The position numbers and the translations under genes are program-made. Below, in pieces: positions 8,201-15,969 of a stretch of 16,361 nt of DNA; positions within the stretch are counted from its first letter, which is position 1, and every line of letters begins with the position of its first letter. Source of the stretch: UBA7359 sp964523895 (GTDB lineage Bacteria > Pseudomonadota > Gammaproteobacteria > Eutrophobiales > Eutrophobiaceae); NCBI GenBank assembly GCA_964523895.1, contig CAZGBJ010000038.1, forward strand, positions 1 to 16,361. The letters are read 5' to 3'. The notes under the pieces are model-generated. The model was not told the origin of the DNA and searched no databases. It saw only the letters and a program-made list of their open reading frames with translations.

Positions 8201-8820
8201 CTTTTTACTAACACTCTCGTCGGAAACACTTAATATTGGAATTGTCTCAGGGTGACTCCCTGATGCTTGCAATAGCTGGGGGAATGTTTTGGCAAGAAAC
8301 TGTCTATGCTTTGCTTTGGTTTTATAGTTAAGCGGTAGTGATTGATACACTCGCTTTGATACCTGCAACATTCCTTTTGTATACCGTTTCACTTGCCAAA
8401 TTGGTGATGAGACCCAACACCATGCTTCACGTAAGGGTAGCGTTATACGCCATGAATTACTTCTTGTTACGGCCAATAACCTAGCACGTTCTTCTTTGAG
8501 TTCGGCATCAAGACCTAATGCCCACACGCCACGACGCACTGTTTCATCCGTTAGGCTTTCGACTTGCTTATTACGTTCGTAGGCTGTTAGATTGAGGCTT
8601 TCTATCTGCTCACCGCGTTCAGCAGCGGTTTGCTTGAGACTTTCGATCTGCTCATCTCGCTCATGAACAGTTTGGTTCAATGCGTCTATCTCATCATCTC
8701 GCTTAATGACTGTTTCATCCAATTTAAAAATCTGTTCATCGCGTTCAATGGCAGTCTGATTAAGGCTTTCGATCTGCTCATCTCGCTCATGAACAGTTTG
8801 GTTCAATGCGTCTATCTCAT
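5300..8820 (-). CDS. Giant multidomain protein, 3' part: coiled coil, GT2, GT-B glycosyltransferase, Cys-rich methyltransferase
   Basis: This part adds 1172 residues, giving at least 1,436 with the 5' part. In order: coiled-coil repeats to about 8465; a basic linker; a GT-A family 2 domain (about 8135-7440) with PLVTIIIPIYG, VVDDCSPDNS, the metal-binding FLNNDTQ and the acidic YCEDSDLALKI; a GT-B domain (about 7340-6260) starting RRVLVIDHCTPMPNQDAGS, with VFVGGYQHTPN and the donor-site segment APLRYGAGIKGKIGTAMAVG; and after a linker a domain (about 6035-5303) with CVPC and CPLCGMNNRQR Cys pairs and a methyltransferase core LDLIVSNDVFEHVPHPV and RVLKSGGVMLATIP. It ends TGA at 5300. The protein probably acts on the cytoplasmic face, extending and modifying the glycan exported by Wzm/Wzt. 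Domain calls are firm; sugars and linkages cannot be told. No frameshift is seen. Confidence 0.88.
8528..8820 (-). repeat. Tandem 42-bp repeats encoding 14-residue coiled-coil units, with a 126-bp higher-order repeat
   Basis: Seven consecutive 14-residue units are readable after the gap: DEIDALNQTVHERD, EQIESLNQTAIERD, EQIFKLDETVIKRD, DEIDALNQTVHERD, EQIESLKQTAAERG, EQIESLNLTAYERN and KQVESLTDETVRRG. Each spans two heptads with hydrophobic residues at I/V, L and V/A positions and many charged residues, as in a coiled coil. Units 1-2 and 4-5 are nearly the same: 8766-8820 is identical to 8640-8694 at a spacing of 126 bases (three units). The array continues into the N gap, and a degenerate unit lies beyond it at the end of the methyltransferase part. 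Confidence 0.92.
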
Positions 8821-8920
8821 NNNNNNNNNNNNNNNNNNNNNNNNNNNNNNNNNNNNNNNNNNNNNNNNNNNNNNNNNNNNNNNNNNNNNNNNNNNNNNNN
8901 NNNNNNNNNNNNNNNNNNNN
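8821..8920. other. Assembly gap (100 N) inside a repetitive coding region
   Basis: Exactly 100 unknown bases, a usual placeholder for a gap of unknown size. The 55 bases ending at 8820 are identical to 8640-8694. The bases resuming at 8921 (catctcg) match what follows 8694. The gap is therefore most simply explained by repeats that short reads could not span; its true length may be zero or any multiple of 42 bases. Confidence 0.97.
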
Positions 8921-9710
8921 CATCTCGTTCAGCTACAACACCCTTAAGTGATTGAGCCCATTTTGCAAATCCGGTGTAGTGTTTTACTAAATCAAGATTA
9001 TCTGGATAAAGTACTGACATATCTATACTCGGTAAATCATCAGTATTTTTTCCACAAAATGCCACAAAATACACTGGATCGACCAAATGACCAGCGTTTG
9101 ACTTTAACTCTGCCCCATCATCCCGCCAAGCACGAAATGAATTTTGACTGCCTTCAAGTGGTTGAATCACAGATCCCATCAACATACGTTGGCCAAAATA
9201 CTGTCTGGCTGGAAATTCTGTCTTCAATAATTCATCAAACTCTATAAAATCAAGTTCTTTGGCATGAAATTCATTATGCTCGCCACTCTCTTCAGAGTAG
9301 ATAGGGCGATTCGGAGAGGAGATAACAAGAACCCCATCCGGTCGCAGTACACGTCTTATTTCTGCAAGCATCTGAGCTTGCTCAGCCAAGTGCTCAATAG
9401 TTTCGAAGGAAACCACTACATCGAATGAGTCATCAGAAAAATCCAATGCCACAGCATTCCCCGTGCAAAAATCCAAATTTGTTTTTTTGTAAGTAGTCGA
9501 AGCGTGCTGCACAACTTCCTCGGAAATATCCACACCAACAACTGAAGCGGCAACATCAGCCATAAAAGATGATCCATATCCCTCACCGCATGCCACATCC
9601 AAAACATTTTGTCCTTTGACTACATCTAACACTGTTGCATAACGATGATAATGTTCTAAACGGACTTTCCCTTCTTCGGAAGGGATATATCGTTCACCTG
9701 TAAATTTCAT
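8921..9710 (-). CDS. Giant multidomain protein, 5' part: N-terminal SAM methyltransferase entering coiled coil
   Basis: First 263 codons of a gene that runs into the N gap. The start ATG at 9710 has AGGAG 5 bases upstream. The protein opens with FTGERYIP, then motif I VLDVACGEGYGS (36-47), acidic D61 in VVGVDIS, FDVVVSFETIEHL and RRVLRPDGVLVISSPN. This is a class I SAM methyltransferase of the type common in O-antigen and capsule clusters. After about residue 245 it changes into KWAQSLKGVVAERD, which fits the 14-residue repeat (x-x-I-x-x-L-x-x-x-x-x-E-R-D) seen across the gap. The flanks joined with no insert read AERD-D-EIDAL in frame, matching KRDDEIDAL in an intact repeat. I therefore treat this and 5300-8820 as one gene. 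Alone it would be an unfinished methyltransferase without a stop. Methylation target is unknown; chain-end capping is inferred. Confidence 0.85.
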
Positions 9711-9720
9711 TCATGCTCCT

Positions 9721-10416
9721 TTATTTTCTGGCTACTATGGCTAATGCTGCCGGGTATTCAAGTGAGTAAATTTCGCACGATCGAAAGCCTGCTTTCAGTA
9801 CAGTTGCCCATGCATCCGCACCAAACTCTGTACAAACTACTTGGTCATTCGCAATAACTCCCGACTGACCATGATAACTTGGAGAAAGACCTGTGCGTGA
9901 GCGGCTCATACGATCAACAATAATTGGAATAGTAAAAATACACTTTCCATTCTTACGTAAAACACGATGACACTCCGAAAGTCCTCTCTCGGGATTGGGG
10001 ACATGCTCCAATGTATCAGAATGAATAACCAAATCAAAAACACCTGACTCAAACTTAAGATTGGTCATATCGTACTCTGGGTATCGCACGAGCCGATGAT
10101 TAGGCAATACTTTTAAAGTAGGTGACAATCCACCCGCCTCGTTGATTTCCAACACTTTAATTGTTCTGCCTGCATTTGATTCCGAAAAGTTTTCTAAAGT
10201 CCCTGAAAAATCGTATGTACTTAAAATTGCATCGGCAAGCACCATTGATCTAAGATTGTTACCACATGCCGTGCAACAAAAACCTTGCTGCCGATTCACA
10301 TAATCAACTTCACTAGATGACAACTGCCAATCATTAATGAGTTTTTGCCAAAGCACTGTATTAAGCAAAAAGTCTACCCCACCGCAAATTGGACATGAAC
10401 CAGAAAAAAGATTCAT
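9721..10416 (-). CDS. Class I SAM methyltransferase with Cys-rich N-terminus
   Basis: Predicted cytoplasmic methyltransferase of 231 residues. An N-terminal zinc-ribbon-like pair of motifs is visible: C8-P-I-C11-G-G and C47-C48-T-A-C51-G-N-N. A Methyltransf_11-type fold follows: a weak motif I around VLEINEAGG (88-96), FDLVIHSDTLEHVPNPERGL (127-146) and HRVLRKNGKCIFTIPI (150-165), the usual post-core helix and strand. The ATG at 10416 is chosen over an upstream extension to 10470 because it forms an ATGA overlap with the wzt stop and excludes residues inside wzt. It ends 10 bases before the next gene. It is clearly paralogous to the C-terminal domain of the giant protein downstream (shared CPxCG, LEHVPNP/FEHVPHP, YHG and TEFG/TDFG positions). 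Sugar O-methylation is inferred from context; the substrate is unknown. Confidence 0.8.
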   Translation of the reverse strand: MNLFSGSCPICGGVDFLLNTVLWQKLINDWQLSSSEVDYVNRQQGFCCTACGNNLRSMVLADAILSTYDFSGTLENFSESNAGRTIKVLEINEAGGLSPTLKVLPNHRLVRYPEYDMTNLKFESGVFDLVIHSDTLEHVPNPERGLSECHRVLRKNGKCIFTIPIIVDRMSRSRTGLSPSYHGQSGVIANDQVVCTEFGADAWATVLKAGFRSCEIYSLEYPAALAIVARK

Positions 10417-11771
10417 AATTGCCCGTCCAAAGTTATTTTCTTCATTGGAATCCCCATTAGACCGAAACAAACTGAACTCGCATGTACTCGGACTATCAGA
10501 GCATCGTGCAACCAGTGGTGCTGCACATGATTATCTTGTGTGCCCTCAGCAATCGCGACTGCAACACTGTAATCTTCAGTAGGCAACATGGGTAAACGAA
10601 ACTCAAACCTCGCCGTGAACTCGCAACCTTGATTAACCTCTTGTGGATTGTTTTGATACACCAGAAAAGTATTGTCAGCGAAAAGTACTTGACCAAGGCG
10701 ATCTTTGAATTCAAAGCCTACAATGGGCTGAAAAATATCTTTATTGGCCATACACCGTATATCCAAAATAATATCTTCACCCCCAACTACCCATGATAAA
10801 GGCGTGCCACTCTGGTCAAGTAATCGCACAGATACGATAGTTGCATCACCAGTACCGAAAGCCGCTTGGTCAGGTTTGAATTCAAAAACTTCAATGTCAT
10901 TACGCAAGGTAGATGAATTTATAAATGTCTCCCTCATGTCACGATATTCTTCTACCTGATTATCTGAATTATTAGTTTCGTCAGTTAAAACGCCATCGAC
11001 TTTTTGATCTGTTTCGTAGACTGTGGAGAGGTAGTGCTCAATTACCTGTTTTGGTATGCCAGACTTAGCAACTTGTCCATTTCTTAACAAAATAGCCTTA
11101 TTGCATAAATTGACAACTGCACCTGTATCATGGCTTACAAATAACACCGTGCCTTCTTTCATAAAACCGCGAAAAAATCGCATGCACTTTTGTGTGAAAA
11201 ATGCATCACCCACGGCTAACGCTTCATCCACCACCAAGATATCCGCATCCACATGAGAAATTACGGCAAATGCTAATCTCACCATCATGCCACTGGAATA
11301 GGTTTTGACTGGCTGCTCAATAAAATCACCAATGTCGGCAAAGGTTACAATGTCATCAAAACGCGTATCGACCTCTTCCTTACTTAGCCCAAGCACCGCA
11401 GCATTCATATAAACATTCTCACGGCCTGTGAATTCTGGGTTAAAACCAGAGCCAAGTTCCAGCAAGGCTGCGATTCGTCCATTGGTTTGAACGCTTCCAC
11501 TGGTAGGAAAGAGAGTTCCACAAATAATTTGCAATAAAGTGGACTTTCCTGAACCATTACGTCCAATAATACCAACCGTTTCGCCTTTTTTTATTTCAAA
11601 AGACACATCATTTAATGCCTTAAATTCATGGAAATATTGTTTTGGCTGTTTACCAATCATTCGCTGTAGTCTAGGTGCCAGCATTTGTTTAAGTCGATCT
11701 TTGGGAGCATCGTAAATTTGATAGTATTTACTTAAGCCTTGAACGCGAATTGCAAAATCATTAGAGGACAT
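10413..11771 (-). CDS. wzt: ABC polysaccharide exporter ATPase Wzt with C-terminal glycan-recognition domain
   Basis: Cytoplasmic ATPase partner of Wzm, 452 residues. The nucleotide-binding domain fills roughly 1-250: Walker A GRNGSGKS (70-77), LLELGSGFNPEFTGRENVY (about 103-121) typical of polysaccharide exporters, signature YSSGM (158-162), Walker B DILVVDEALAVGD (177-189) and switch histidine H214. After a polar linker (about 250-295) comes a second domain (about 300-445) ending in HHWLHDALIVRV and GLMGIP, the hallmark of the Wzt C-terminal beta-sandwich. In studied systems (E. coli O8/O9a) that domain binds the modified non-reducing end of the finished chain. ATG at 11771 is chosen over the frame's upstream extension to 11822 because AAGGGG lies 7 bases before it. 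The stop overlaps the next start as ATGA. A recognised chain-end modification is therefore expected, and methyltransferases follow directly. Confidence 0.93.
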   Translation of the reverse strand: MSSNDFAIRVQGLSKYYQIYDAPKDRLKQMLAPRLQRMIGKQPKQYFHEFKALNDVSFEIKKGETVGIIGRNGSGKSTLLQIICGTLFPTSGSVQTNGRIAALLELGSGFNPEFTGRENVYMNAAVLGLSKEEVDTRFDDIVTFADIGDFIEQPVKTYSSGMMVRLAFAVISHVDADILVVDEALAVGDAFFTQKCMRFFRGFMKEGTVLFVSHDTGAVVNLCNKAILLRNGQVAKSGIPKQVIEHYLSTVYETDQKVDGVLTDETNNSDNQVEEYRDMRETFINSSTLRNDIEVFEFKPDQAAFGTGDATIVSVRLLDQSGTPLSWVVGGEDIILDIRCMANKDIFQPIVGFEFKDRLGQVLFADNTFLVYQNNPQEVNQGCEFTARFEFRLPMLPTEDYSVAVAIAEGTQDNHVQHHWLHDALIVRVHASSVCFGLMGIPMKKITLDGQL

Positions 11772-12591
11772 CTGCAAACCCCTTGCGTGTTTTCTGGAAC
11801 CAGGCATATCCTGCCCAAGCAATAGCTATTGCTATTAGCATATAAATTCCTAGGCCAGACCAGTTTGGCAAGTGTCCATAAATAAGTACTTCACGAGATT
11901 GCTCAATAATAAAGGTAAGCGGGTTTGCCAAAATATAAGGGTGATACTTTTCTGGCATGGCTGATAATGGATAAAAAACTGGGGCTAAAAATAACATTAC
12001 TGTAGTAATAATTCCGATGGTTTGCCCTATATCCCTGATGAAGACCCCTAATGAGGCTAATATCGATGATAGCCCTAGAATAAGAATTATCAAGGGTAAT
12101 AATACTATTGGCAATAAAACAACGGTCCAAGGTAAATAGAAATTTATCGCTGCCAATATAAGTAGTAACACAAGAATGCTGACCATGCTATGAAATAAAG
12201 CGGCAATCAAACTGATTGCAGGTAAAACTTCCAATGGAAAAATTACTTTTTTAACATAATTAACATTACTGACTATTAAGCTAGGAGCGCGATTAAGTAC
12301 TTCAGCTAACAAGCCGTGCACAATCAAACCCACAAATAGTATTAAAGCAAAGCTGGTTTTACTATCTCCATCATCTATCCCCCAGCGTGCTTTAAAAATA
12401 ACGGAAAATACAAATGTGTAAACTGCTAACATTAGTACGGGGTTAATGAACGACCAAAACAACCCTATGATCGAGCCTTTGTAGCGTCCGGTTACCTCTC
12501 GCCATGCCATTTGTTTGATTAATTGTCGATGCTGCCAAAGACTCTTTCCCAATGATACTGGAGATATTGGTTGCTCTGCATGCGGATTCAA
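11761..12591 (-). CDS. wzm: ABC-2 type polysaccharide exporter permease Wzm
   Basis: Inner-membrane subunit of an ABC exporter that moves lipid-linked O-antigen or capsule-like glycans to the periplasm. The 276-residue protein has a polar N-terminus with the family motif MAWREVTGRYKGS (28-40) followed by LFWSFINPVLML. It then has about six hydrophobic membrane segments, with NVNYVKKVIFPLEVLP in the first cytoplasmic part and LANPLTFIIEQSREVL before the last segments. Both are typical of Wzm/TagG/KpsM-type permeases. The start is taken as TTG at 12591 because of a well-placed GGAGG and the TTGA overlap with rmlC. The 3' end overlaps wzt by 11 bases, as expected for the two halves of one transporter. 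Confidence 0.93.
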   Translation of the reverse strand: MNPHAEQPISPVSLGKSLWQHRQLIKQMAWREVTGRYKGSIIGLFWSFINPVLMLAVYTFVFSVIFKARWGIDDGDSKTSFALILFVGLIVHGLLAEVLNRAPSLIVSNVNYVKKVIFPLEVLPAISLIAALFHSMVSILVLLLILAAINFYLPWTVVLLPIVLLPLIILILGLSSILASLGVFIRDIGQTIGIITTVMLFLAPVFYPLSAMPEKYHPYILANPLTFIIEQSREVLIYGHLPNWSGLGIYMLIAIAIAWAGYAWFQKTRKGFADVL

Positions 12592-13136
12592 ATAAATACC
12601 TCCGCATTATTTAATAATGCACCTTGTTTATCTTTTCCAGAAAGCTGAGGTTGCTCCTGAAATGTCCAATCAACCGCTATATCAGGATCATTCCAGGCAA
12701 TACAGCGTTCATATTCTGGTGCATAAAAATCTGTTGTTTTGTATAAAAAGTCGGCTGTTTCACTTAACACTACAAAACCATGACCAAAGCCTTTTGGCAC
12801 CCATAATTGTTTTTTGTTTTCTGCCGATAGTTTTTCGCCCACCCACTTGCCAAATGTTGGCGAATTCTTCCTAATATCAACCGCAACATCAAATACCTCT
12901 CCTTGAGTAACACGCACAAGCTTGCCTTGTGCTTTTGGTGGTAATTGATAATGCAACCCTCTTAACACGCCTTTGGTGGATTTAGAATGATTATCTTGTA
13001 CAAAATTAACGCTATATCCAACAGCCTCTTCAAACTTCTTATGGTTAAAGCTTTCAAAGAAAAAGCCCCTCTCATCTGTGTAAACAGTTGGCTCGATTAA
13101 TATTACTTCAGGTATGGCTAGTGGTGTTGCTTTCAT
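12588..13136 (-). CDS. rmlC: dTDP-4-dehydrorhamnose 3,5-epimerase RmlC
   Basis: Third step of the dTDP-L-rhamnose pathway: epimerises dTDP-4-keto-6-deoxyglucose at C3 and C5. The 182-residue cupin protein is of normal family length. It has the N-terminal pattern YTDERGFFFESF (19-30), the segment QDNHSKSTKGVLRGLHYQ (47-64) that carries the catalytic-base histidine H62, and the signature VPKGFGHGFVVLSE (113-126). The ATG start at 13136 is 2 bases from the rmlA stop. Its TGA overlaps the TTG start of the exporter permease, which links sugar-nucleotide supply directly to export in the same transcript. Also called rfbC. Confidence 0.97.
   Translation of the reverse strand: MKATPLAIPEVILIEPTVYTDERGFFFESFNHKKFEEAVGYSVNFVQDNHSKSTKGVLRGLHYQLPPKAQGKLVRVTQGEVFDVAVDIRKNSPTFGKWVGEKLSAENKKQLWVPKGFGHGFVVLSETADFLYKTTDFYAPEYERCIAWNDPDIAVDWTFQEQPQLSGKDKQGALLNNAEVFI
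12599..12603 (-). promoter_or_regulatory. Strong Shine-Dalgarno deciding the TTG start of wzm
   Basis: On the minus strand this reads GGAGG, followed by a 7-base spacer and TTG at 12591-12589. It lies inside the last codons of rmlC. No in-frame ATG occurs near the expected N-terminus (the next Met is residue 28, inside the conserved region), so this site supports TTG initiation with a TTGA overlap with the rmlC stop. Confidence 0.75.
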
Positions 13137-13138
13137 GA

Positions 13139-14017
13139 TTAACCAGCCTCCTTTAACACTTGCATTAAGTATTGCCCATAACTATTTTTGAGCATGGGTG
13201 CGGCTAACTCTTTAAGTTCGTCATTAGTAATCCATCCTTGGTGATGAGCTATCTCTTCAGGACAGGCAATTTTTAAACCTTGGCGATGCTCAATTGTTTG
13301 TACAAACTGATGTGCCTCTAGTAAAGACTCATGTGTACCAGTATCAAGCCATGCATACCCCCTATCCATAACCTCAACAGATAGTTGGCTATCTTCCATA
13401 TAAAGCTTATTAATGTCGGTAATTTCTAATTCGCCACGATGTGACGGTTTGATCTGTTTGGCATAATCAACCACTTTGTTGTCGTAAAAATATAGACCTG
13501 TTACTGCGTAGTTAGATTTTGGATTTTCAGGCTTCTCTTCAAGACTAATAACATTACCATTTGCATCAAATTGTGCAACACCATAGCGCTCTGGATCGTG
13601 CACATGATAAGTAAACACAGTTGCACCTTCTTGTTGCGAATTAGCCGATTCAAGCAAGTGCGAAAATGAATGGCCATAGAATATGTTATCGCCCAAAACT
13701 AAGGCTGATGGTGCACCAGATAGGAACTCTTCGGCAATAATAAAGGCTTGTGCCAATCCATCAGGTGAGGGTTGTACTGCATAGCTAATCTCTAAACCCC
13801 ATTTAGAACCGTCACCTAACAACTGCTCAAACAAAGGCGTGTCATGAGGGGTTGAGATAATAAGTATTTCTCTTATTTCTGCAAGCATTAAGGTCGTTAA
13901 TGGATAATAAATCATCGGCTTGTCAAACACTGGTAATAATTGTTTTGAAATGACTTGTGTTACTGGATACAGTCTAGTGCCAGATCCGCCTGCAAGAATA
14001 ATGCCTTTACGTTTCAT
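13139..14017 (-). CDS. rmlA: Glucose-1-phosphate thymidylyltransferase RmlA
   Basis: First committed step of the dTDP-rhamnose pathway: glucose-1-phosphate plus dTTP gives dTDP-glucose. It is usually feedback-inhibited by dTDP-L-rhamnose. The 292-residue length matches the short housekeeping form of the family. The nucleotide-binding loop LAGGSGTRL is at 8-16 with the downstream lysine K25. The base-recognition segment PDGLAQAF is at 85-92 and the metal-binding aspartate D110 is in LGDNIFYGH. Later segments EEKPENPKSNYAVTGLYFYD and DRGYAWLDTGTHESL are diagnostic for RmlA. The ATG start shares its A with the rmlD TAA stop; rmlC starts 2 bases after its own stop. Also called rfbA. Confidence 0.97.
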   Translation of the reverse strand: MKRKGIILAGGSGTRLYPVTQVISKQLLPVFDKPMIYYPLTTLMLAEIREILIISTPHDTPLFEQLLGDGSKWGLEISYAVQPSPDGLAQAFIIAEEFLSGAPSALVLGDNIFYGHSFSHLLESANSQQEGATVFTYHVHDPERYGVAQFDANGNVISLEEKPENPKSNYAVTGLYFYDNKVVDYAKQIKPSHRGELEITDINKLYMEDSQLSVEVMDRGYAWLDTGTHESLLEAHQFVQTIEHRQGLKIACPEEIAHHQGWITNDELKELAAPMLKNSYGQYLMQVLKEAG

Positions 14018-14907
14018 TATGAATCTCCATAAGCTTGATTGAGAAAACGATCAACATGAACTTGCCAAGGTGGCATAAAAACACCAAAGGCTTGCTTAAT
14101 CTTGTCTGTATTCAGTAGTGAATTCTCAGGTCGCTTTGCTGGTGTTGGATACTGCGATGTTGCTATAGGGTTTAAATCAATAGAATGACTAGATAAGCCA
14201 TCAACAATAGATTGGCCTTTTTCAAATAAATGCTGTGCAAATCCATACCAACTTGTATTGCCATTAGGCGCAAGATGATAAACACCTGATAAATCTGTAT
14301 TTTTTTGTAGTGCCTGTATCAAACAAGCAGAAGTAACATCAGCAATTAGTTCAGCGCTTGTTGGTACGCCAATTTGATCATTAACAACACTTAACTCGTC
14401 TTTCTCTTGAAATAATCTGACCATAGTTTTAGCAAAATTATTGCCATGAAATCCATATACCCAACTGGTTCTAAATATTAGATATTTACACCCGCTACTC
14501 GCAATTAATTCTTCGCCCTTGCACTTTGTGCTTCCATATACATTGATCGGGTTTGTTGTGTCAGATTCAACATAAGCATCTAGTTTTTCACCATCAAATA
14601 CATAGTCTGTTGAATAATGCACCAACCATGCATCTAAGTCTTTAGCTTCTTGTGCCAAAACGCCAACTGCAGTTGCATTGACAAGCTCCGCCTTATCCTT
14701 GTCAGACTCTGCTTGATCTACCGCTGTATAAGCTGCCGCATTGACAATGACATCAGGCTGGTAATCTTGTATTAAAGAACGAATGCCTTGTATATCTTCG
14801 AGATTAGCTTGCACTCTTGTACATGACTTTAGCTCTCCAAAAACAAGAAGTGTTCGTTGTAATTCATTGCCAACTTGTCCGTTAGCACCTAGCAGTAATA
14901 TCTTCAT
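14017..14907 (-). CDS. rmlD: dTDP-4-dehydrorhamnose reductase RmlD
   Basis: Last step of dTDP-L-rhamnose synthesis: NAD(P)H-dependent reduction of dTDP-4-keto-L-rhamnose. The 296-residue protein shows the nucleotide-binding motif GANGQVG (7-13), the family signature VNAAAYTAVDQAE (about 55-67), STDYVFDG (99-106) and the catalytic Tyr/Lys pair Y124 and K128 in YGSTK. The start ATG at 14907 overlaps the rmlB stop (ATGA), and its TAA shares one base with the rmlA start (TAATG). In this cluster the reductase precedes the thymidylyltransferase and the epimerase, giving the order rmlB-rmlD-rmlA-rmlC. Intact and of normal length; also called rfbD. Confidence 0.97.
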   Translation of the reverse strand: MKILLLGANGQVGNELQRTLLVFGELKSCTRVQANLEDIQGIRSLIQDYQPDVIVNAAAYTAVDQAESDKDKAELVNATAVGVLAQEAKDLDAWLVHYSTDYVFDGEKLDAYVESDTTNPINVYGSTKCKGEELIASSGCKYLIFRTSWVYGFHGNNFAKTMVRLFQEKDELSVVNDQIGVPTSAELIADVTSACLIQALQKNTDLSGVYHLAPNGNTSWYGFAQHLFEKGQSIVDGLSSHSIDLNPIATSQYPTPAKRPENSLLNTDKIKQAFGVFMPPWQVHVDRFLNQAYGDS

Positions 14908-15962
14908 GCGTACTGCTCCTCAATCCAATTTTGATACTCGCCACTCACTACATTGGCTACCCAGTCTTGGTTGTCTAGATACCATTTGAGCGTCTCTTGA
15001 ATGCCTTTCTCGAAAGTGTATTCTGGTGTCCAATTAAGTTCACTTTCAATCTTGGTTGCATCAATTGCATAGCGCTGATCGTGACCTTCACGATCTTTTA
15101 CATAGGTGATTTGCTTGGCATACGGTTTTCCATCTTCCCTTGGGCGTGTTTTGTCTAACATCTCACATAATGTGTTAACAATATAAATATTGGTTTTTTC
15201 ATTAAGACCGCCAATGTTATATATTTCACCAACAGATCCTGCATCCAACACACGACGAATAGCACTACAATGATCGCTAACATGGAGCCAATCACGAATT
15301 TGCAAACCGTCGCCATAAATTGGCAAATCTTTGCCTGCTAAAGCATTATGAATAACCAGAGGAATTAGTTTTTCTGGGAATTGATACGGGCCATAATTAT
15401 TAGAGCAATTAGTGGTTAGCACTGGCATGCCATAAGTATGGTGATATGCTCTAACTAAATGGTCTGACGACGCCTTAGATGCCGAATAAGGACTATTTGG
15501 CGCATATTGATGATCTTCTGCAAACCCAGGCGCATTTGCATCAAGCGAGCCGTACACTTCGTCAGTAGAAACGTGCAAGAATCTAAATGCGTCTTTTTTA
15601 TCTTGCTCTAAACCACTCCAATATGATCTTGTAGATTCGAGCAATCTGAATGTACCAACAATATTAGTTTGAATAAATTCTTCTGGGCCGTGAATGGAGC
15701 GATCCACATGCGATTCTGCGGCAAAATTAACAATTGCTCTTGGCTGATGCTCTGCTAAAAGCTGTTCAATTAGTTCAATATTGCCAATATCGCCTTGAAC
15801 AAACATATGATTAGGATTTGAACTAAGTGATTCTATATTGTGCAAATTACCTGCATAGGTGAGCTTATCAAGATTAATAACCAACTCGTCACTTTGTGAC
15901 AGCCAATCAATCACAAAGTTGCTACCAATAAATCCTGCACCGCCTGTTACTATAATTGCCAT
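14904..15962 (-). CDS. rmlB: dTDP-glucose 4,6-dehydratase RmlB
   Basis: Second enzyme of dTDP-L-rhamnose synthesis: converts dTDP-D-glucose to dTDP-4-keto-6-deoxy-D-glucose with a tightly bound NAD, in the cytoplasm. The 352-residue product has the usual length of the family. The N-terminal Rossmann motif GGAGFIG is at residues 7-13. The catalytic set of extended SDR dehydratases is intact: T133-D134-E135 in STDEVYG, then Y159 and K163 in YSASK. Further family signatures are AESHVDRSI (about 82-90) and NCSNNYGPYQFPEKLIPL. The ATG start at 15962 lies 7 bases after the preceding stop. Its TGA overlaps the rmlD start as ATGA, so the two are translationally coupled. Identification is very secure (also called rfbB). 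Confidence 0.97.
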   Translation of the reverse strand: MAIIVTGGAGFIGSNFVIDWLSQSDELVINLDKLTYAGNLHNIESLSSNPNHMFVQGDIGNIELIEQLLAEHQPRAIVNFAAESHVDRSIHGPEEFIQTNIVGTFRLLESTRSYWSGLEQDKKDAFRFLHVSTDEVYGSLDANAPGFAEDHQYAPNSPYSASKASSDHLVRAYHHTYGMPVLTTNCSNNYGPYQFPEKLIPLVIHNALAGKDLPIYGDGLQIRDWLHVSDHCSAIRRVLDAGSVGEIYNIGGLNEKTNIYIVNTLCEMLDKTRPREDGKPYAKQITYVKDREGHDQRYAIDATKIESELNWTPEYTFEKGIQETLKWYLDNQDWVANVVSGEYQNWIEEQYA

Positions 15963-15969
15963 ATATAAT

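Noticed and set aside
8817..8923. Apparent frame difference between the two halves of the giant gene
   Set aside because: It depends on the placeholder length of 100 N, which is not a multiple of three. With the flanks joined, the reading frame and repeat pattern continue perfectly.
8630..8947. Direct repeats that might suggest a CRISPR array
   Set aside because: The 42-bp units are contiguous, have no unique spacers and encode a regular coiled coil in the gene frame.
9416..9607. Short minus-strand frames within the methyltransferase, wzt, hddA and dehydratase genes
   Set aside because: They are out-of-frame shadows of strong coding sequence with no independent start signal or domain.
10417..10470. 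Longer start of the small methyltransferase at 10470
   Set aside because: It would extend deep into wzt; the ATGA junction at 10416 places the start just before the CPICG motif, as expected.
11772..11822. N-terminal extension of Wzt to 11822
   Set aside because: It overlaps wzm further, has no ribosome site, and the MSSNDFAIRVQGLSKYY start with AAGGGG upstream fits the family.
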